A stretch of DNA of 64,000 nucleotides from Scytalidium lignicola (lineage: Eukaryota; Ascomycota; Leotiomycetes): positions 1 through 64,000 of the forward strand of contig NCSJ02000214.1 of assembly GCA_002812745.2 (NCBI GenBank). Direction: 5' to 3'. The notes beneath the pieces are model-generated. The model did no database searches. It had not been told where the DNA came from and saw only the letters and a list, made by a program, of their open reading frames with translations. Below are positions 1 through 11,881 of the stretch, piece after piece (the stretch's first letter is position 1; the number at the start of each line of letters is the position of its first letter). The position numbers were made by a program, and so were the translations under genes.

Positions 1-344
1 TTAGGTTGTTTTTTTGGTTATCAGTCTCTTTTACAGTATCGTTGTTCCCGTGCCGGATTTCGTTCCGGATTTAGGTTTTTTTTGGCGGAGGTGGTTTGAT
101 GACTGATATCTTAGGCAAGGAGATTGAGGGGGAAAAGATGGACACGTGAAAGCGCGTTTTCGGTGCAAGATACGCGTTTCGCGCAATCTCACACCCCGCA
201 GAACGACATAATTTGAACGAGCGATTCATCACTATCTCAATCTCCTTTACAGTGCTAAGAAAAATAGAAAAATACGATTTAACACAAATATCCCCATTTC
301 AATTCACAACTTCCCTCTAGTCTAGAAAAGGAAGAAGAAGAAAA
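1..344. other. Upstream flank of RPA3 gene
   Basis: No gene is visible. The sequence has T-rich tracts and should contain the promoter and 5' leader of the replication-protein gene that starts at 345. There is no telomere-type repeat despite the opening TTAGG-like bases, which are not repeated. Confidence 0.4.
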
Positions 345-949
345 ATGGCAGACTCAATCTCCACCCCTCGAATAACCTCCGAGCATCTCGACTCCTTCAC
401 CAACCGCACCATACGCATCGTAGGAAAAGTGACGCAGCTGAGAGGTGAGGTTGCTACCGTTGAATCCAACGGCCCGTTCACTGCGCATTTGAACCGAGTA
501 TGTATGGTCTTCTTTGTCTTTATTTCAGCCTTCCAAACTAAAAAAAAGCTACATATTGGGAGTTGGGAGTTGGTTTGATGGACAATTAAATTCTTTTTTT
601 TATATTGGATTTTTTTTTAAAGATGGAGAGGGGAATTGTACTAATATATGTTATCTAGGATGCACATCTTACTGTTGGTAATGCGGTGGAGATACTTGGC
701 AAGGTGAATCAGGATTTATCGGTTAGGGTGTTGATGGCGACGGATATGGGGACTGATTTAGGTATTGTCTCTCTTTCCTCCTCCTCCTTACTCTTTTTTT
801 CTTATATATTTCACGCCTTCTACGACTTGATGTTCTTGAAATATGACTTTGGCTGACGTCGTTCTCCGATAACAGATTTCAACGCTGCTAACGCGGTTGT
901 TGATGCTACACATCGATACAAGGAGATCTTTTACGTTAGTGATGATTGA
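345..949 (+). CDS. rfa3: Replication protein A subunit 3 (RPA14-like)
   Basis: Small subunit of the heterotrimeric single-strand DNA-binding complex RPA, used in nuclear replication, repair and recombination. Three exons, 345-497, 659-761 and 876-949, give 109 residues, close to the 104-121 usual for the family. Exon 1 encodes the SEHLDSF..TIRIVGKV start of the OB fold; exon 2 gives VGNAVEILGKVNQDLSVRVL; exon 3 ends in YKEIFYVSDD. Both introns have GT..AG ends (GTATGT at 498, GTATTG at 762) and the joins keep the frame. The ATG follows an A-rich leader. Family assignment rests on overall similarity of this OB-fold pattern. The gene is convergent with the Ams2-like gene. Confidence 0.85.
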
Positions 950-1379
950 AATGAGTGTATATGACTAAATGGTTGATTGGGATCCCTGTGGTGTTCCGCT
1001 GGTTGATGAGGCGTTTTGGCTGATTTATGGACGGAAATGAGTCAAGTTGGAGGATATGGATTATCTTCCATATTAGGTGGAATTGATACATAGCTTCGGC
1101 AGATAGATAGACATACCACCCAGGTTGTCTTGATAGGCATATTAAAATGCGGCTTTCACGAATAATCCCCAAAGACCTGATTAATACACTAGATTTGATA
1201 TTCATTACTGATCGTTAAAGATATGCTTACATGACGCTACGCTGAAGAGAGTTCCAAATCAACTCTTAGTAATGCCTCCTGAACTCCATCTACACCCCTT
1301 TATACCAGAACTCGTACACCATACAATGCAATGTGAAGCAAAAACAAAGCCATACCTGGCCAATGAACAATCCGAGAGA
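950..1379. other. Convergent 3' intergenic region
   Basis: About 430 bases between the stops of two converging genes. It probably holds both 3' UTRs. No gene, RNA or repeat is recognised. Confidence 0.4.
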
Positions 1380-4300
1380 TCAAGAATCCTGCTCCTGCCT
1401 CGTTTCGGCGCTTCGCTCGGTAACATCTGGCGAAGTTCGTGGTTCACATTTTACCTGGACCGACTTCCCCTGCTCTTCTCCATTTCCGGTTCTCCCACCA
1501 CCGTCTATCTTCCCCATAAACCCATTGTATTCATTCCATATCGCATCAATGTTTCCAAGTGCAAGTGGATCCTCATACAAATTCAACAGTCGTGGTGGAG
1601 AGCTCGGCATTGGAATGTCAGTGGAGAAAAAATCTTCTGGGATATGGAAGTTCATATCGCCATTATGGTGACCCGCTGTATCAATGAGGTTGGGCAAGTT
1701 ACTGAAATCGAGATCCAAATCATTACAATGTCGTGATGGCGAGTGAGAAGCTTGGTTGGCCTCAGACATGAGCTGGTTCAGGGTAGCTGTGAACGGTGAT
1801 TCAAACACCGACTGCTGATTTCGAGGAGAGCGCCGGCGGGTGCTAGGTGTTTTTGATGGTGTCCGTTGCGAAAGCGTGAGGATCTGACTTGGTGATTTTG
1901 CAGACTGTATGGATCTAGATATACTTCGTGTTATCGGTCTATGATTTGGTGTTGGTCGAGTTGGAGTCTTAAACGGATTCGGTGCCTGCGTATCTCGAAC
2001 TGGCGTCGATGGACGTTCCAGCTCTGCTTCAAATAGTCGTAGCAATTCGGGATCTTCACTTTCATCCTCGGGGATAGCCCGGGTATTCTCTTTGTCAGTC
2101 GTATCAACGACTGGACCCTTGCGAGAAACACTGTCGTCTACCAATATTTGGACAACATTAGTCGTCAGTTCTCCTAGTACTTTCAAAGACCCATCCTTTC
2201 TTGGTGATGGGAACAATAGACGTCTTGTTGAACCTAGGTCATTGTTGTCAACTTCTATCGGGCTGTGTTCTGTTCCTGCCCATCTTGCCGGACTAGACTG
2301 AATAGCCCGTCTCAATGCCGCTGGAGCATTGTCGGACGTCATTGTCCGTGGACGAGTAACAGGGCGAAGGCTAGATGCTCGATGCCTGTCAACCGTATTC
2401 TGCTGGGCGGCAATTTTGTACGTTTCCTGCGATAAACTTTGACTTGGTTGAGATTGTTGTGGGTGTTCTTGTTGTGATTCCACTTGTGTGGTTGTCTCAG
2501 GGGTATGTCCCTCCGCCGGTCCAGGAGCTTCGGATTGAGGAGGATAGCCATAGCTAGGATAAGGAAGATACGACGCTTCAGATGGAGGCATATAAGCTTC
2601 TGAGGTTGGCTCAGGAACACCTGCAGATTGCGATTTCTTTGTTCTAGATCTTCCTGGCCCTCCTTGCCGCCTTTCCCTTGGTCTGTCGTTCATCCATCTC
2701 TCCTGTGGACGTTGCATTTTGTACTTAGTCATCCAGATGCCGCAAGCTGGCGTGAGTGTTAGTATATCCTCTTCCACTATCAGATCCTATAACTTACGAT
2801 TGCATAGAGTGAATTCTTTGAAAGCACTCTTGTCATCGCCTGGAGCAAGAGACTTCTTGATGAGCTGATACGTCGTTGGTGTGCCCTCACTATCTCGTTC
2901 CAAGATAATAATCGCTGTAACCTTACCAGGCTTTTCAGAGTACTCGTGATATGCTGGGACGCCTTTGCACTCTTGTGCCCATGCTTTTCGCCATGTAGGT
3001 GTTTCAATAGCACCACAGTTACTACAAAATGGGGGCATTTCCCCATTCGCTACCGCTGCTTCTAGTTTACTTTTGATTGCTGCCTTTTTGGCATCTTGTT
3101 GTCGGTAACTAATGTGAGTAGTATCTATTGATGCTGGGGCTTCTATGCTTGGCTGTGGCGCATCACACCATGTTTGTGATCGCTGAAGATTCGATTGCGG
3201 AAGTGGCAGACCTGGATCACTTTCCGCTGGTGCTGGAAGTGTGAGCGAGCCCATTGAAGCAGTCCGAACCATCATTCGTGAACCTGGCCGTGATTGTGAA
3301 GTAGATGGGGGATTAGCCACCGGAGCAGGATCTGTGATAGATCCTCTTCGGTCATCATTTGCCGATGCTTGATTTGCCGGTTTCAAGGGAGGAAGTGTTT
3401 GGGAATCTTCAAATGTCGTGTTCTCTACTTGAGTTCTTAACTGTTTCGAAGCTTTCGACTTTGGGGGTTCGAGAACTGGCATTCGTGTGGGAAGCAACTC
3501 CACCGGTCCTGGAGTCTCTTCTTCAATTTCAAATCCATAATGAACATCTGGACGAGGTGCACGAGTCGATGCGGCTCGGGGAGCACGTTTCTGCTTGGGA
3601 GCGGCTTCGACTTCGGCTTCTTGACCCTTGGTAGATTGGCAATCATCATCCTCTCCAAAGAGATCATCTATAGAACCGCTCATAAACCCAGAGTCTGTTC
3701 GAGGCATCTGCGGAAGGACAGGGCTGGAGGGACACTGCGGACTCGACGGTAATGGTGAAGCAGTGCGCATGACAGGTGGCGACGAAGATATGTCTGGAGG
3801 CGTCTCGCCTGCGCTGAGAATCCGATCCGGTGACGATTGTGCTGATTCAATAGAATATCTAGGCTGATCCTCTGGATAGGGCGTGAGCTGAACTGGTGGA
3901 TAAGGAGATATGTGCTTTCGGGGTACTTCATTTTGGGATGCAAATGAGGCGCGTCGAAGGCTCACTTGAGAATTCGTCCGTCCCCGAGGTTGTGGTTCGC
4001 CCATCTTAATTGGCACCGGCGTGGGTGCTCGAGGAACCTCTTGCAAGTGGTTTCCATGATTCGGAGCTGGCGTCATAGCAATGGGCCGGAATAAGCGCAA
4101 AGATCCCGCAGTACTTGCAGCAACCCGAAGAGATTCTGACGTTGATCCAAATGATGATTTACTATTCCAGTCGGCCTTCGTAATCTTGGCTCTCTTCTTG
4201 GGAGCTGGATTATCATCTCCATCTGTGCCATCTTCATAACCTGAGGTATTCCCACCAACCATTGAAGACTTCGGAGGTCGTCCTCGTCGCCTAGGCTGCT

Positions 4301-5256
4301 GACCATTGTTAGAAGCCCTTGAAGCTGGACGAGAGTGAGGCTCTCCATGGCTTAGAATCGGGGTACCAGAACGACTGGCAGCAGCTGAATTTTCATTAAG
4401 AAGGGGTTGATTATTGGATGGATTTGGTGTTGTAGTCCGTTGTTCAGGATGCGGACTGAGGAGCTGATTGACGACCTCCATGTTCGTTCCTGCCCGTTGG
4501 TTGAGGACATTGGTGGCAGGAGGTGAATTCTTTCCTGCCACTTGCATAACATTCGGATTGGACTGGATGAACGAGGCCCATTCATTATGGTCGAAGTTCG
4601 TGGGAATAACTTTGCTTAGCTCTCGATATTTTTCAATGCTGCTCAAATATTCGCTTTGAAGCACAGTGGGCACGGGAACCAGCCGTAATTTAACCTCCAG
4701 CGTCTCCTTCACCCCACTAGAAAATAATCCCAAGATATTTTTGCAGACCCGTCCAGTAATCAGTTTCTGAGGATGCTGCGGTGTAGAGTCTGGAGGTGGT
4801 GAAGCTGTTGCTAAAGCCCAGGAGAGCATGCCTTGCCCGACCAGAGGAGTATCGCACTCAGAAAAGTCGTATGCGTAAACAGTGTAATCTTGTCCAAGAG
4901 TAGCAACCAGCTCTGGACTGCATTGCACTATAGCTTGAACACAAGTCTTCAGTTCGATAACGCCTATTGATGTCTCTTCATCCATAACGACAGTTTGAAT
5001 CTGGAGGACATGAGGCCATCTAGCCAAGCAATTGGTCTTGTTTTGGTCATCGAAGGTATAGAGGACCTTGACTGGTTGGGAGAGGTCAGTGTATTCATCC
5101 AGATACAAACTACTTTACAACCAAGTACGTACGTCTCATGGGCCGGATTGTTACCCCATCCACGCCAGAATCACTGATACTCGTCACCGAGGAAGCTTGA
5201 GTGATGGGACTCTGCCATTGAGAATGGCCAATGAATTGGGTGGCAGGGGAAGACAT
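1380..5256 (-). CDS. ams2: Ams2/Spt21-family GATA transcription factor
   Basis: Likely regulator of histone gene expression in S phase, by homology to fission-yeast Ams2 and budding-yeast Spt21 (family knowledge). Exons on the minus strand are 5256-5133, 5071-2798 and 2746-1380, giving 1254 residues. Residues about 40-165 match the Ams2/Spt21 N-terminal domain (KVLYTFDDQNKTNCLARWP). A long Ser/Pro-rich, presumably disordered middle includes an RRRGRPPKSS AT-hook-like motif. A GATA-type finger lies at about 724-801. Its first CxxC (CSNC) is followed by ETPTWR, and its second (CNPCGIWM) is created only when the 2797-2747 intron is removed, which strongly supports that splice. The loop between the CxxC pairs is 70 residues instead of the usual 17-18. 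The start ATG at 5256 was chosen because it adds a short exon whose splice (GTACGT..CCAACCAG) joins in frame to the conserved domain. Confidence 0.85.
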
Positions 5257-6117
5257 CTTGAAGCCTCCCTGACTCCACCACCACTATATATGAAAATATA
5301 GTGTTTTCAAAGAATTAGAGGTGTAGATGTTGATTCTCAGAAAGTCATTGAGACGGAGTATGTTGACTAATTCGGTAGTTGTAATTAGAATTTCCGGTGG
5401 CAGGTAGGTATTAGTAGAACTATGCCCGTGCCTCTCGCGAACCGTGTGGTGAACGCGTTCAGGTGGAGTTAAACCAGGTTATTCAATGCGCATTTCAGAA
5501 TTGGTTCGTATGAACAGTTAACCGAGTAAAGATTATTGTAATTATAACTAACCCGATACCCACGAATAATTAAATAGTGTGAAGAGGGGCCATAAAGTTC
5601 CAGATTGTGTTTGGAGGTGCTTCTCATGAGGTACAAGAGAATCGGTGGATTTGGTTTAAACGCGACGGAAGGCGCCACACGAGGCTGTGAAACGCCTTAT
5701 ATATGAGGCATATATGATGATGTTTTATCTCGGCCTTTAATTTGCGATACAGAGCTCTGCCGCTAACCGTAATAGATAGAGTTTCAAAAGGCAGCAACAG
5801 CCAGCAGATCAACTTCACTAAGATAAACCATTTTTCTTGGATGTGCGGGACAAGGAGGCCTTTTATAGTTGTCGGAAAGTGCTTTTGATATCCCGCTTAT
5901 CATGAGTCAGCCCTTTCCAGGTTACTTCAAGGTCTAACATCCTAATCACATGACCCCTCCTTTTCTCTATCTTTTTGACTTTCGGTCATACTTGAGTATT
6001 ACTATTTCTAGTATTTGCGACCGACGTTATTTCGGCTTTATTAACCAAATCACCCATAATAAAATGTCCTGAGCATATTCCACAAAATATCGTACAACTC
6101 ACACTACACGTTCTATT
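5257..6117. other. Intergenic, Ams2-like promoter side
   Basis: About 860 bases upstream of the Ams2-like start and downstream of the hydrolase stop, both genes reading leftward. It contains AT-rich patches and a TATATATGAAAATATA stretch near 5285. No gene is supported; short open frames here have no family match I can see. Confidence 0.4.
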
Positions 6118-7681
6118 TCAATCTGTAGGAGCATCTGGTATCCAGACAAGCTTCCCATCTTCTTTCTTAGTCTTCCTGGCGAGGATTTCCTCAACAACTT
6201 CCTTCACACCTTGCTTTCCATGTCTGCGCGAGACGAAGTCCTCAACTATGGCATTCCGGCTCTTTCCTCCTTGCTCTACAGCCTTTTTAATGTCGCGCTC
6301 ACGTGGAAGAGCAAACCTTTGATGCGGATATTCAGTGTAGTCAACTTTACTCAACAAGGGAAATCTCCGTGCCCCTTCTACTTCGAAGAAAGGGTCCGCA
6401 ATGCTGTCTTCTCGCTTGATGTCATCTAGGCTAGCAGGCTTCCATTGTGGTTTTCCATCCTTCCGGATCAATAGTGCATGCACACCTTCAGTGAAATCAG
6501 GATGACGCATGAATTTTGAAGCAATTTGATGCTCTCTCTGGAAGGTTTCTGCAATTGACCAGTTCCTTCCTAGACGCAGCTGCCTTAGTGTCACGTGAAC
6601 AGATGTTGGTGAACGTTGGTTTAGAGCCTCGAGGGTCTTTTCAGCCCATTCTTTGGTTGGTCCTTCCTCGGCCTTTAAGGCATCAATGATATCGGATACA
6701 TTGTTTTTGCCAAAACATCGGTCAATAGCATTTCGTAATTCCCCACTGAGAAGGATAGGCTCATCATGAGGTAACCCGGTGCAGAACTCTTCGATCGTAT
6801 TATCGATAATTTCAAGTCTCTTTGTCAATGGCTCATAATCCTTGAATCGAAGTTCCGCCAACCGTGACTCTAAAGCGGGAAGAGTGCTCGAGTGGATGTA
6901 GTGTGTTGCAACGCCCGAGTAAAAGACGTTGACACCCTTCAGCTTTTCGCTGGTAAGAGCAAGGTATGTCCCAACTGCACCTGACATTCTAGGTAGGAAG
7001 AAAGACGCACCGACATCCGGAAAAAGTCCAATAGTCGTTTCTGGCATTGCAAAGAGTGTCCGTTCTGTAGCTATCCGAAATGGGGCGTGTACGCTTAATC
7101 CTACACCACCACCCATCGTGATACCATCCATGAAAGCCACGTAAGGCTTACTGTATGTTGCAATAAGGTGATCGAGTTTATATTCAAGTGCGAAATAGTC
7201 TGATGATCGTTGCTGGCCCTCTGGTCCATTCAAGTTGTCAATTGCCAGAGAAGTCACATCTCCACCGGCACAGAATGCTTTAGGACCAGATCCTTTGATC
7301 ACTACAACATTAGCCATATCCGACTTTGCCCATTCTTGTAATCTTGGAACAATCTTTCGAATCATAGATCCATTGAGTGAGTGTAGCTTTTTTGGTCGGT
7401 TAAGCTCAATCGTCCGTACTCCGTATAAAGTATTGAAAAGCACATCTTCTGGTTCATCCCCTGGTAACTCCTTTATCAGCTCTTTCGATTGATCTATGTT
7501 TGAAACTGTGGCCATCTGCAAACCAGTTAGTTATTATTCTCATCTTTAATTGATAATTACTCACAGATGCTCTTCCAGCAAGACTGGAGCCGGTGATCTT
7601 CGCTCTAAGAGGCATCGCACCACGATTCGAGCTCCAGCGAACCGCAGTTCCTGCTCTAGTACAAAATGGTCTTGCAAACAT
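6118..7681 (-). CDS. ehd3: Mitochondrial 3-hydroxyisobutyryl-CoA hydrolase
   Basis: Hydrolyses 3-hydroxyisobutyryl-CoA in valine breakdown. In budding yeast the same protein (Ehd3) is also a mitochondrial small-ribosomal-subunit component (family knowledge). Exons 7681-7565 and 7515-6118 encode 504 residues, very near the 500 of yeast Ehd3. The first 39 residues (MFARPFCTRAGTAVRW..) are rich in Arg, Ser and Ala without acidic residues, as expected of a mitochondrial presequence. The crotonase fold follows, with LNRPKKLHSLN, GSGPKAFCAGGDV, the oxyanion-hole region FMDGITMGGGVGLS and PETTIGLFPDVGASFFL, which carries the family's catalytic Glu and Asp. The intron (GTGAGT..TTTGCAG) is phase 0, and the second exon also begins with an ATG, so a shorter cytosolic form is conceivable. 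Divergent from the Sm D2 gene. Confidence 0.93.
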
Positions 7682-7907
7682 TAAGGAGGAAAAAATATAA
7701 AGAAAATGTGCAACAACTTGGAAAACGAATGCGGAGTGATTGAGTATTAGTACATTTACTCCATATCCGTTAGTAACCTCGGTCACCATCGGGTCTTGCG
7801 AAATAATTCTTAGGCGCGCTATTCCGTTTCGGTTGTATCGCGATTGGTCTGCCAACGACAGCTTTTGCAAGGTCCTGCAAAGTGCGTTCACCTCACCAAA
7901 CAACATC
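7682..7907. promoter_or_regulatory. Divergent promoter, ehd3 / Sm D2
   Basis: Only 226 bases separate the two divergent start codons, so the 5' leaders and promoters of the mitochondrial hydrolase and the Sm D2 gene must share this stretch. No specific factor site is claimed. Confidence 0.5.
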
Positions 7908-8461
7908 ATGGCGGACGCAAAGATAACGTAAGTTTCTCCATAATTTTAAAATATTTATACTAATTTTGCTAATAGAGAACTGCTGTCTAAGCCGCGCAAT
8001 GAACTTACGTATGTTTGAAGCTTAACTCTCCCCGCATCGTCACTCAAACTAACCCTTCGACAGGGAATACGAAATCGCACAGCTCGAAGAGCACGAGTTC
8101 ACCTCTGGGCCTCTCTCTATTTTACAAACTGCTGTTCGATCACATACCCAAGTCTTGATATCATGCCGCAATAATCGAAAATTACTAGCACGTGTCAAAG
8201 CCTTTGATAGGCATTGCAATATGGTGCTCGAGAACGTGAAGGAGATGTGGACAGAGACTCCAAGGACAAGTGGGGGCAAGAAAGGAAGACCGGTTAATAA
8301 AGATCGATTCATCAGCAAGATGTAAGTGCTGACATTTCATCTTGGGAGTTGGATGGCGAGAGGGGTTTTGGACATTGTTGTCACTATTTCGGAAAAACAT
8401 GCTAATACTAAGTGTTAGGTTTTTGAGGGGCGATTCGGTGATTCTTGTTCTTCTAAGTTAA
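7908..8461 (+). CDS. smd2: Small nuclear ribonucleoprotein Sm D2
   Basis: Core Sm-ring protein of spliceosomal snRNPs, nuclear. Four exons, 7908-7927, 7976-8008, 8064-8321 and 8419-8461, give 117 residues, matching the usual ~118. Exon 3 carries Sm1 ([52 protein letters not shown], read in pieces), the linker [12 protein letters not shown] and the start of Sm2; exon 4 finishes Sm2 ([15 protein letters not shown]). The first two exons are only 20 and 33 bases, and phase 2 is kept at each of the first three junctions (ACA, ACG and ATG codons are split). Only the AG at 7974-7975 keeps exon 2 open; the next possible AG gives a stop. Confidence 0.95.
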
Positions 8462-8642
8462 TGTGTTTATCCACGTGTTCTACCACAGATTGATTATGGT
8501 GGAGGCCATAAAAGGTTGGTTCTAGAGGTTCTCGGAATTCGAATTCAATGGCGTTAGAAAAGTCATGGAATATACTGCCCGTTTTCAAAATAACTTTGGG
8601 TACCTTCGTACTATTAATATTTCAGACTCATATACTAGCTAT

Positions 8643-10450
8643 CTAGGATGATTTTACGCCAGCTATACCAAGGAATAATTCACTCAGCCCCCAAGCTCCC
8701 GGATCAGGCACCTGTTCGAATCCGGATCCACCAATATACACAGTCCTCCCTAGTTTTGGTGCCATCCCCTTGGTTCCCTCAGCACCAGCTCTTGAAGCCT
8801 CAGCTGCCTTCTTTACATCTCCCGTCTTGCTTATGGTTTGTACAAATGGATGCAGAGCATCTATCAAAGTTCGATCCCCAGGCTGAGCCGGGGTATATTT
8901 CCCAAGAGCATCGCAAGCCGTCTGTAACGCAGCTGCCCAAACCGAAACTGTCACCTCACCTGCCGATGATTGTTGGCGGAGAGCATGTATTAAAGCATTC
9001 AGGAAGATGGCATATAAAGCTCCCGATGTTCCATCCATTGCGTCTTCCACAATCTGGGTTATCTCGCTAATATCAAGAACAACATCCCCAGTCAACTTTG
9101 TTTCTGATAACATTTTCAGAATAGCTAATATCGTTAGTTAGGAATGCTAGCAAAAATGTAATCCTATGGCTTACCCGAGGCTCCTCTTTCGAGTGTGATA
9201 CCGGCATCTCCATCTCCAACAACTGTATCGAACCGTGTAACTTCTGGCTCAGCTGCGATTACTCTCTCCAATCCAGCTGATAGGACGCTTTTCAGGAGTT
9301 CAGGATCCACCTTTAATCCACTTGGTTTGATCTCTTCTCCATTTCCTAAGGAGTTATCCCATGTTCGAGCGGACTTTGCTTCCCATGTCTCTTTGGATAT
9401 TGGTGCCGTCCATCCTGTGACTTCACTAGGGGCATCCAGAAGCTGTAGCAAAGTTGGACCCCCAAGGTTTGTATTCACCACATTCAGGAGAGATATGCTG
9501 AATCCTAAACCGTTAAGACTGGTCATATATGTTCCAGATAGAATTCGGACTGGTTTAATGTTGTAACTCTTCTCCAGCTGTGCAACAACTTCCGCTGTGA
9601 TTCCCCCAAGCTCTAAAACGCTGACAGCGCCGAGATTATTAACCATGAGAACGACCTCATTCGAGTTGACCTTCAAGAATCCCCGATCTTTGTCGCTTTG
9701 ATCCAGTAGCTGTTCAAGCATTTTCTTCACCATGTCAGGCAAATCAACAATTGCCCTTCCACTACCGGGTTCGTTATGTATTCCCATACCAATTTCAACT
9801 TCTCCGTCGGCTAGGTTTTCCTTGGAGTTAGGATCTGCTAGAGCTCTCCCTGGAACATGGACATGAGCCAAGCTGGCACCGACGCTCACGATATTCTCAG
9901 CGGTCAATTTCGCAATCTTGAGTACATCTGGTAAATTGTATCCCATAGCAGCTAAGGCTCCAGCGATTTTAAGTACCAGCACAGTTCCCGCAATACCTCT
10001 CCTACCAACCTTTCCAGCCTTTTCCCGGCCAACACCAACATCATCTCCTACGACCACCATTTCAACATTGATTCCCGCGGCTTTCGCTTTCTCAACAGCC
10101 ATGCCGAAGTTAAGCACGTCTCCAGTATAGTTCATAACCGTTACAAGAACTCCTTTCTCTCTGTTCACCCTAGATGCAATGGCCTTGTACACTTGCTTAG
10201 TATTGGGTGATGCGAAGATACTCCCTGCCACTGCCGCAGCGAGGAAGCCATTACCAACATATCCGCCGAAACTAGGTTCATGGCCACTACCTCCTCCAGA
10301 GATGATTGACACTTGAGAGGGACCACCTGGACGTTTGTAAGCAATCTTGTTCTCGGCATCCAGAGCAACTGATGGATTGGTTAGAGTTAAAGCGTGCAAC
10401 GCAGAATTGACCAACTGCGTTGGGTCATTGATGAAATGTTTGGCAGCCAT
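8643..10450 (-). CDS. dak1: Dihydroxyacetone kinase (Dak1/Dak2 type)
   Basis: ATP-dependent phosphorylation of dihydroxyacetone, part of cytosolic glycerol and methanol-type metabolism and detoxification. Exons 10450-9175 and 9124-8643 encode 585 residues, as in yeast Dak1 (584). The N-terminal DhaK part has SGGGSGHEPSFGGYVGNG and the MGIHNEPG motif whose His binds the substrate covalently in this family. The C-terminal DhaL ATP-binding part has VVGDGDAGITLERGAS, then ends VYIGGSGFEQVPDPGAW. The intron splits the Gly/Ala loop (GCCTCGG|GTAAGC..TTAG|CTATT). I chose the ATG giving MAAKHF; an in-frame ATG six codons upstream (MNTIII) is possible but not family-like. Divergent from the Csl4 gene. 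Confidence 0.94.
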
Positions 10451-10788
10451 GATGATGATGGTATTCACGTAACTTTTCAGACTGCAAATTTACAAGATAG
10501 ACTCAATAAATGCCTCAAAGCACAGGAGCCCCCACGAGAATTTTATGTATCGTACAGCCAGATGGGCCTGGCCCTTCATCGGAATAACTCCACACGTCAA
10601 CAGTACGATTTGCTCCCCACCCAAAAGTTACCCTTCGAACCTTCCTGCTTTTGTAATGTGGGGGTGAACTGGGTAAGCCCCGGACTCGGATCGGCTAAAC
10701 CGCGGCCTACACATTATCTTTTCTTCAAGCCTCATTCTTTCCCACCTGATTTTCAGTAATTTGCAACCTCTCTACTATCTGACTTGTC
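10451..10788. promoter_or_regulatory. Divergent promoter, dak1 / Csl4
   Basis: 338 bases between divergent start codons. C-rich blocks (CTCCCCACCC near 10612) lie in it. It should hold both promoters; no individual site is assigned. Confidence 0.45.
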
Positions 10789-11499
10789 ATGTCGAAGGAC
10801 AGACAAGTGGCTGTCCCAGGCCAATTCCTTGGACTAACAAGCAGATACTTACCTGGATCTGGAACTCATGTCCATGAATCCAAAATATATGCGTCAATTC
10901 TTGGTCCTGTTATCACGACAAACCCACCGAAACCGGTCGGTCCACAGAAGCGCCTAACGAAAATAACTGCTACAGCTCCCACATTATTACCTACGGTATC
11001 TATAGAAAGAGGCATCTCTAGCGCATCCGATAATCGGACACCGGGAGTTGCCAAGGCAGAGATCTTACCAGAGGTCAACAACACTGTCCTGTGCAGAGTA
11101 ACAAGGATCACACCAAGACAAGCTTCCGTTGCAATATTGGTGGTCGGGGAAACTGTACTTGAAGGAGAATGGCAAGGTTTGATAAGGGTTCAAGATGTTA
11201 GAGCAACTGAGAAGGAGAAGGTGAAGATATATGAGAGTTTTAGACCTGGCGATATTGTCAGGGCTGTTGTGGTATGTCTCGCAACTCTTCTCTGGTGCGA
11301 AATAGAATGGCTGACTTCTTGACCCTAGATTTCACTTGGTGATCAAGCTAATTATTACCTCTCTACGGCGAGTAATAATCTTGGTGTCATAATGGCTACT
11401 AGCGAGGTTGGGAATGCTATGTATCCAATTAGTTGGAAAGAATACAAGGATCCAGAGACTGGAGGCACCGAGTGCAGGAAGGTCGCTAAACCATTTTGA
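10789..11499 (+). CDS. csl4: Exosome complex component Csl4
   Basis: Cap subunit of the nuclear and cytoplasmic RNA exosome. Exons 10789-11271 and 11329-11499 (intron GTATGT..CCCTAG, phase 0) give 217 residues. N-terminal barrel: AVPGQFLGLTSRYLPGSGTH. The middle S1-like domain starts near VNNTVLCRVTRI and runs through GLIRVQDVRATEKEKVKIYESFRPGDIVRA. The part after the intron, ISLGDQANYYLSTASNNLGVIMATS, is the family's C-terminal S1 signature and ends ECRKVAKPF. Length lies between the human (195) and yeast (292) proteins. Confidence 0.92.
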
Positions 11500-11881
11500 A
11501 GAGTAGATCAGGAAAAGGATCTAGCATCCAGAATCTAGGATATGTCTGAATTCTTCAGCAATATGACATCCGGACAATATAGGTACTTTGTACTCCAACG
11601 TCCAGAAATGATGTCTTAAAAATCTCAGGTCAATGACCGAGAAGTTGAGAATTACTCCACCAGCCGTAAGTTCTGAAAGCCTGGAGTGGTGCTCTCAAAG
11701 AGAGAACAAAACTTGTACAGAGGAACTTCCGGTGGAACTTGGTCAGAAAGCTCCTCCTGGTTGAGTGGCTTTGTCTAGCCTCAGAGCTTGCTTTAACCAC
11801 ATGTCAAGCATAGATAAATAGCTTTTAATAAAGTTGTGTATCAAGAGTCCCAGACATTTTTATATTATATTAAGCCTGTCA
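11500..11881. other. Convergent 3' intergenic region
   Basis: 382 bases between converging stops of the Csl4 and Efl1 genes, presumably 3' UTRs. Nothing else is recognised. Confidence 0.4.

Noticed and set aside
1..40. Telomere at the left edge (TTAGG start)
   Set aside because: The TTAGGG unit is not repeated; only one TTAGG-like start occurs.
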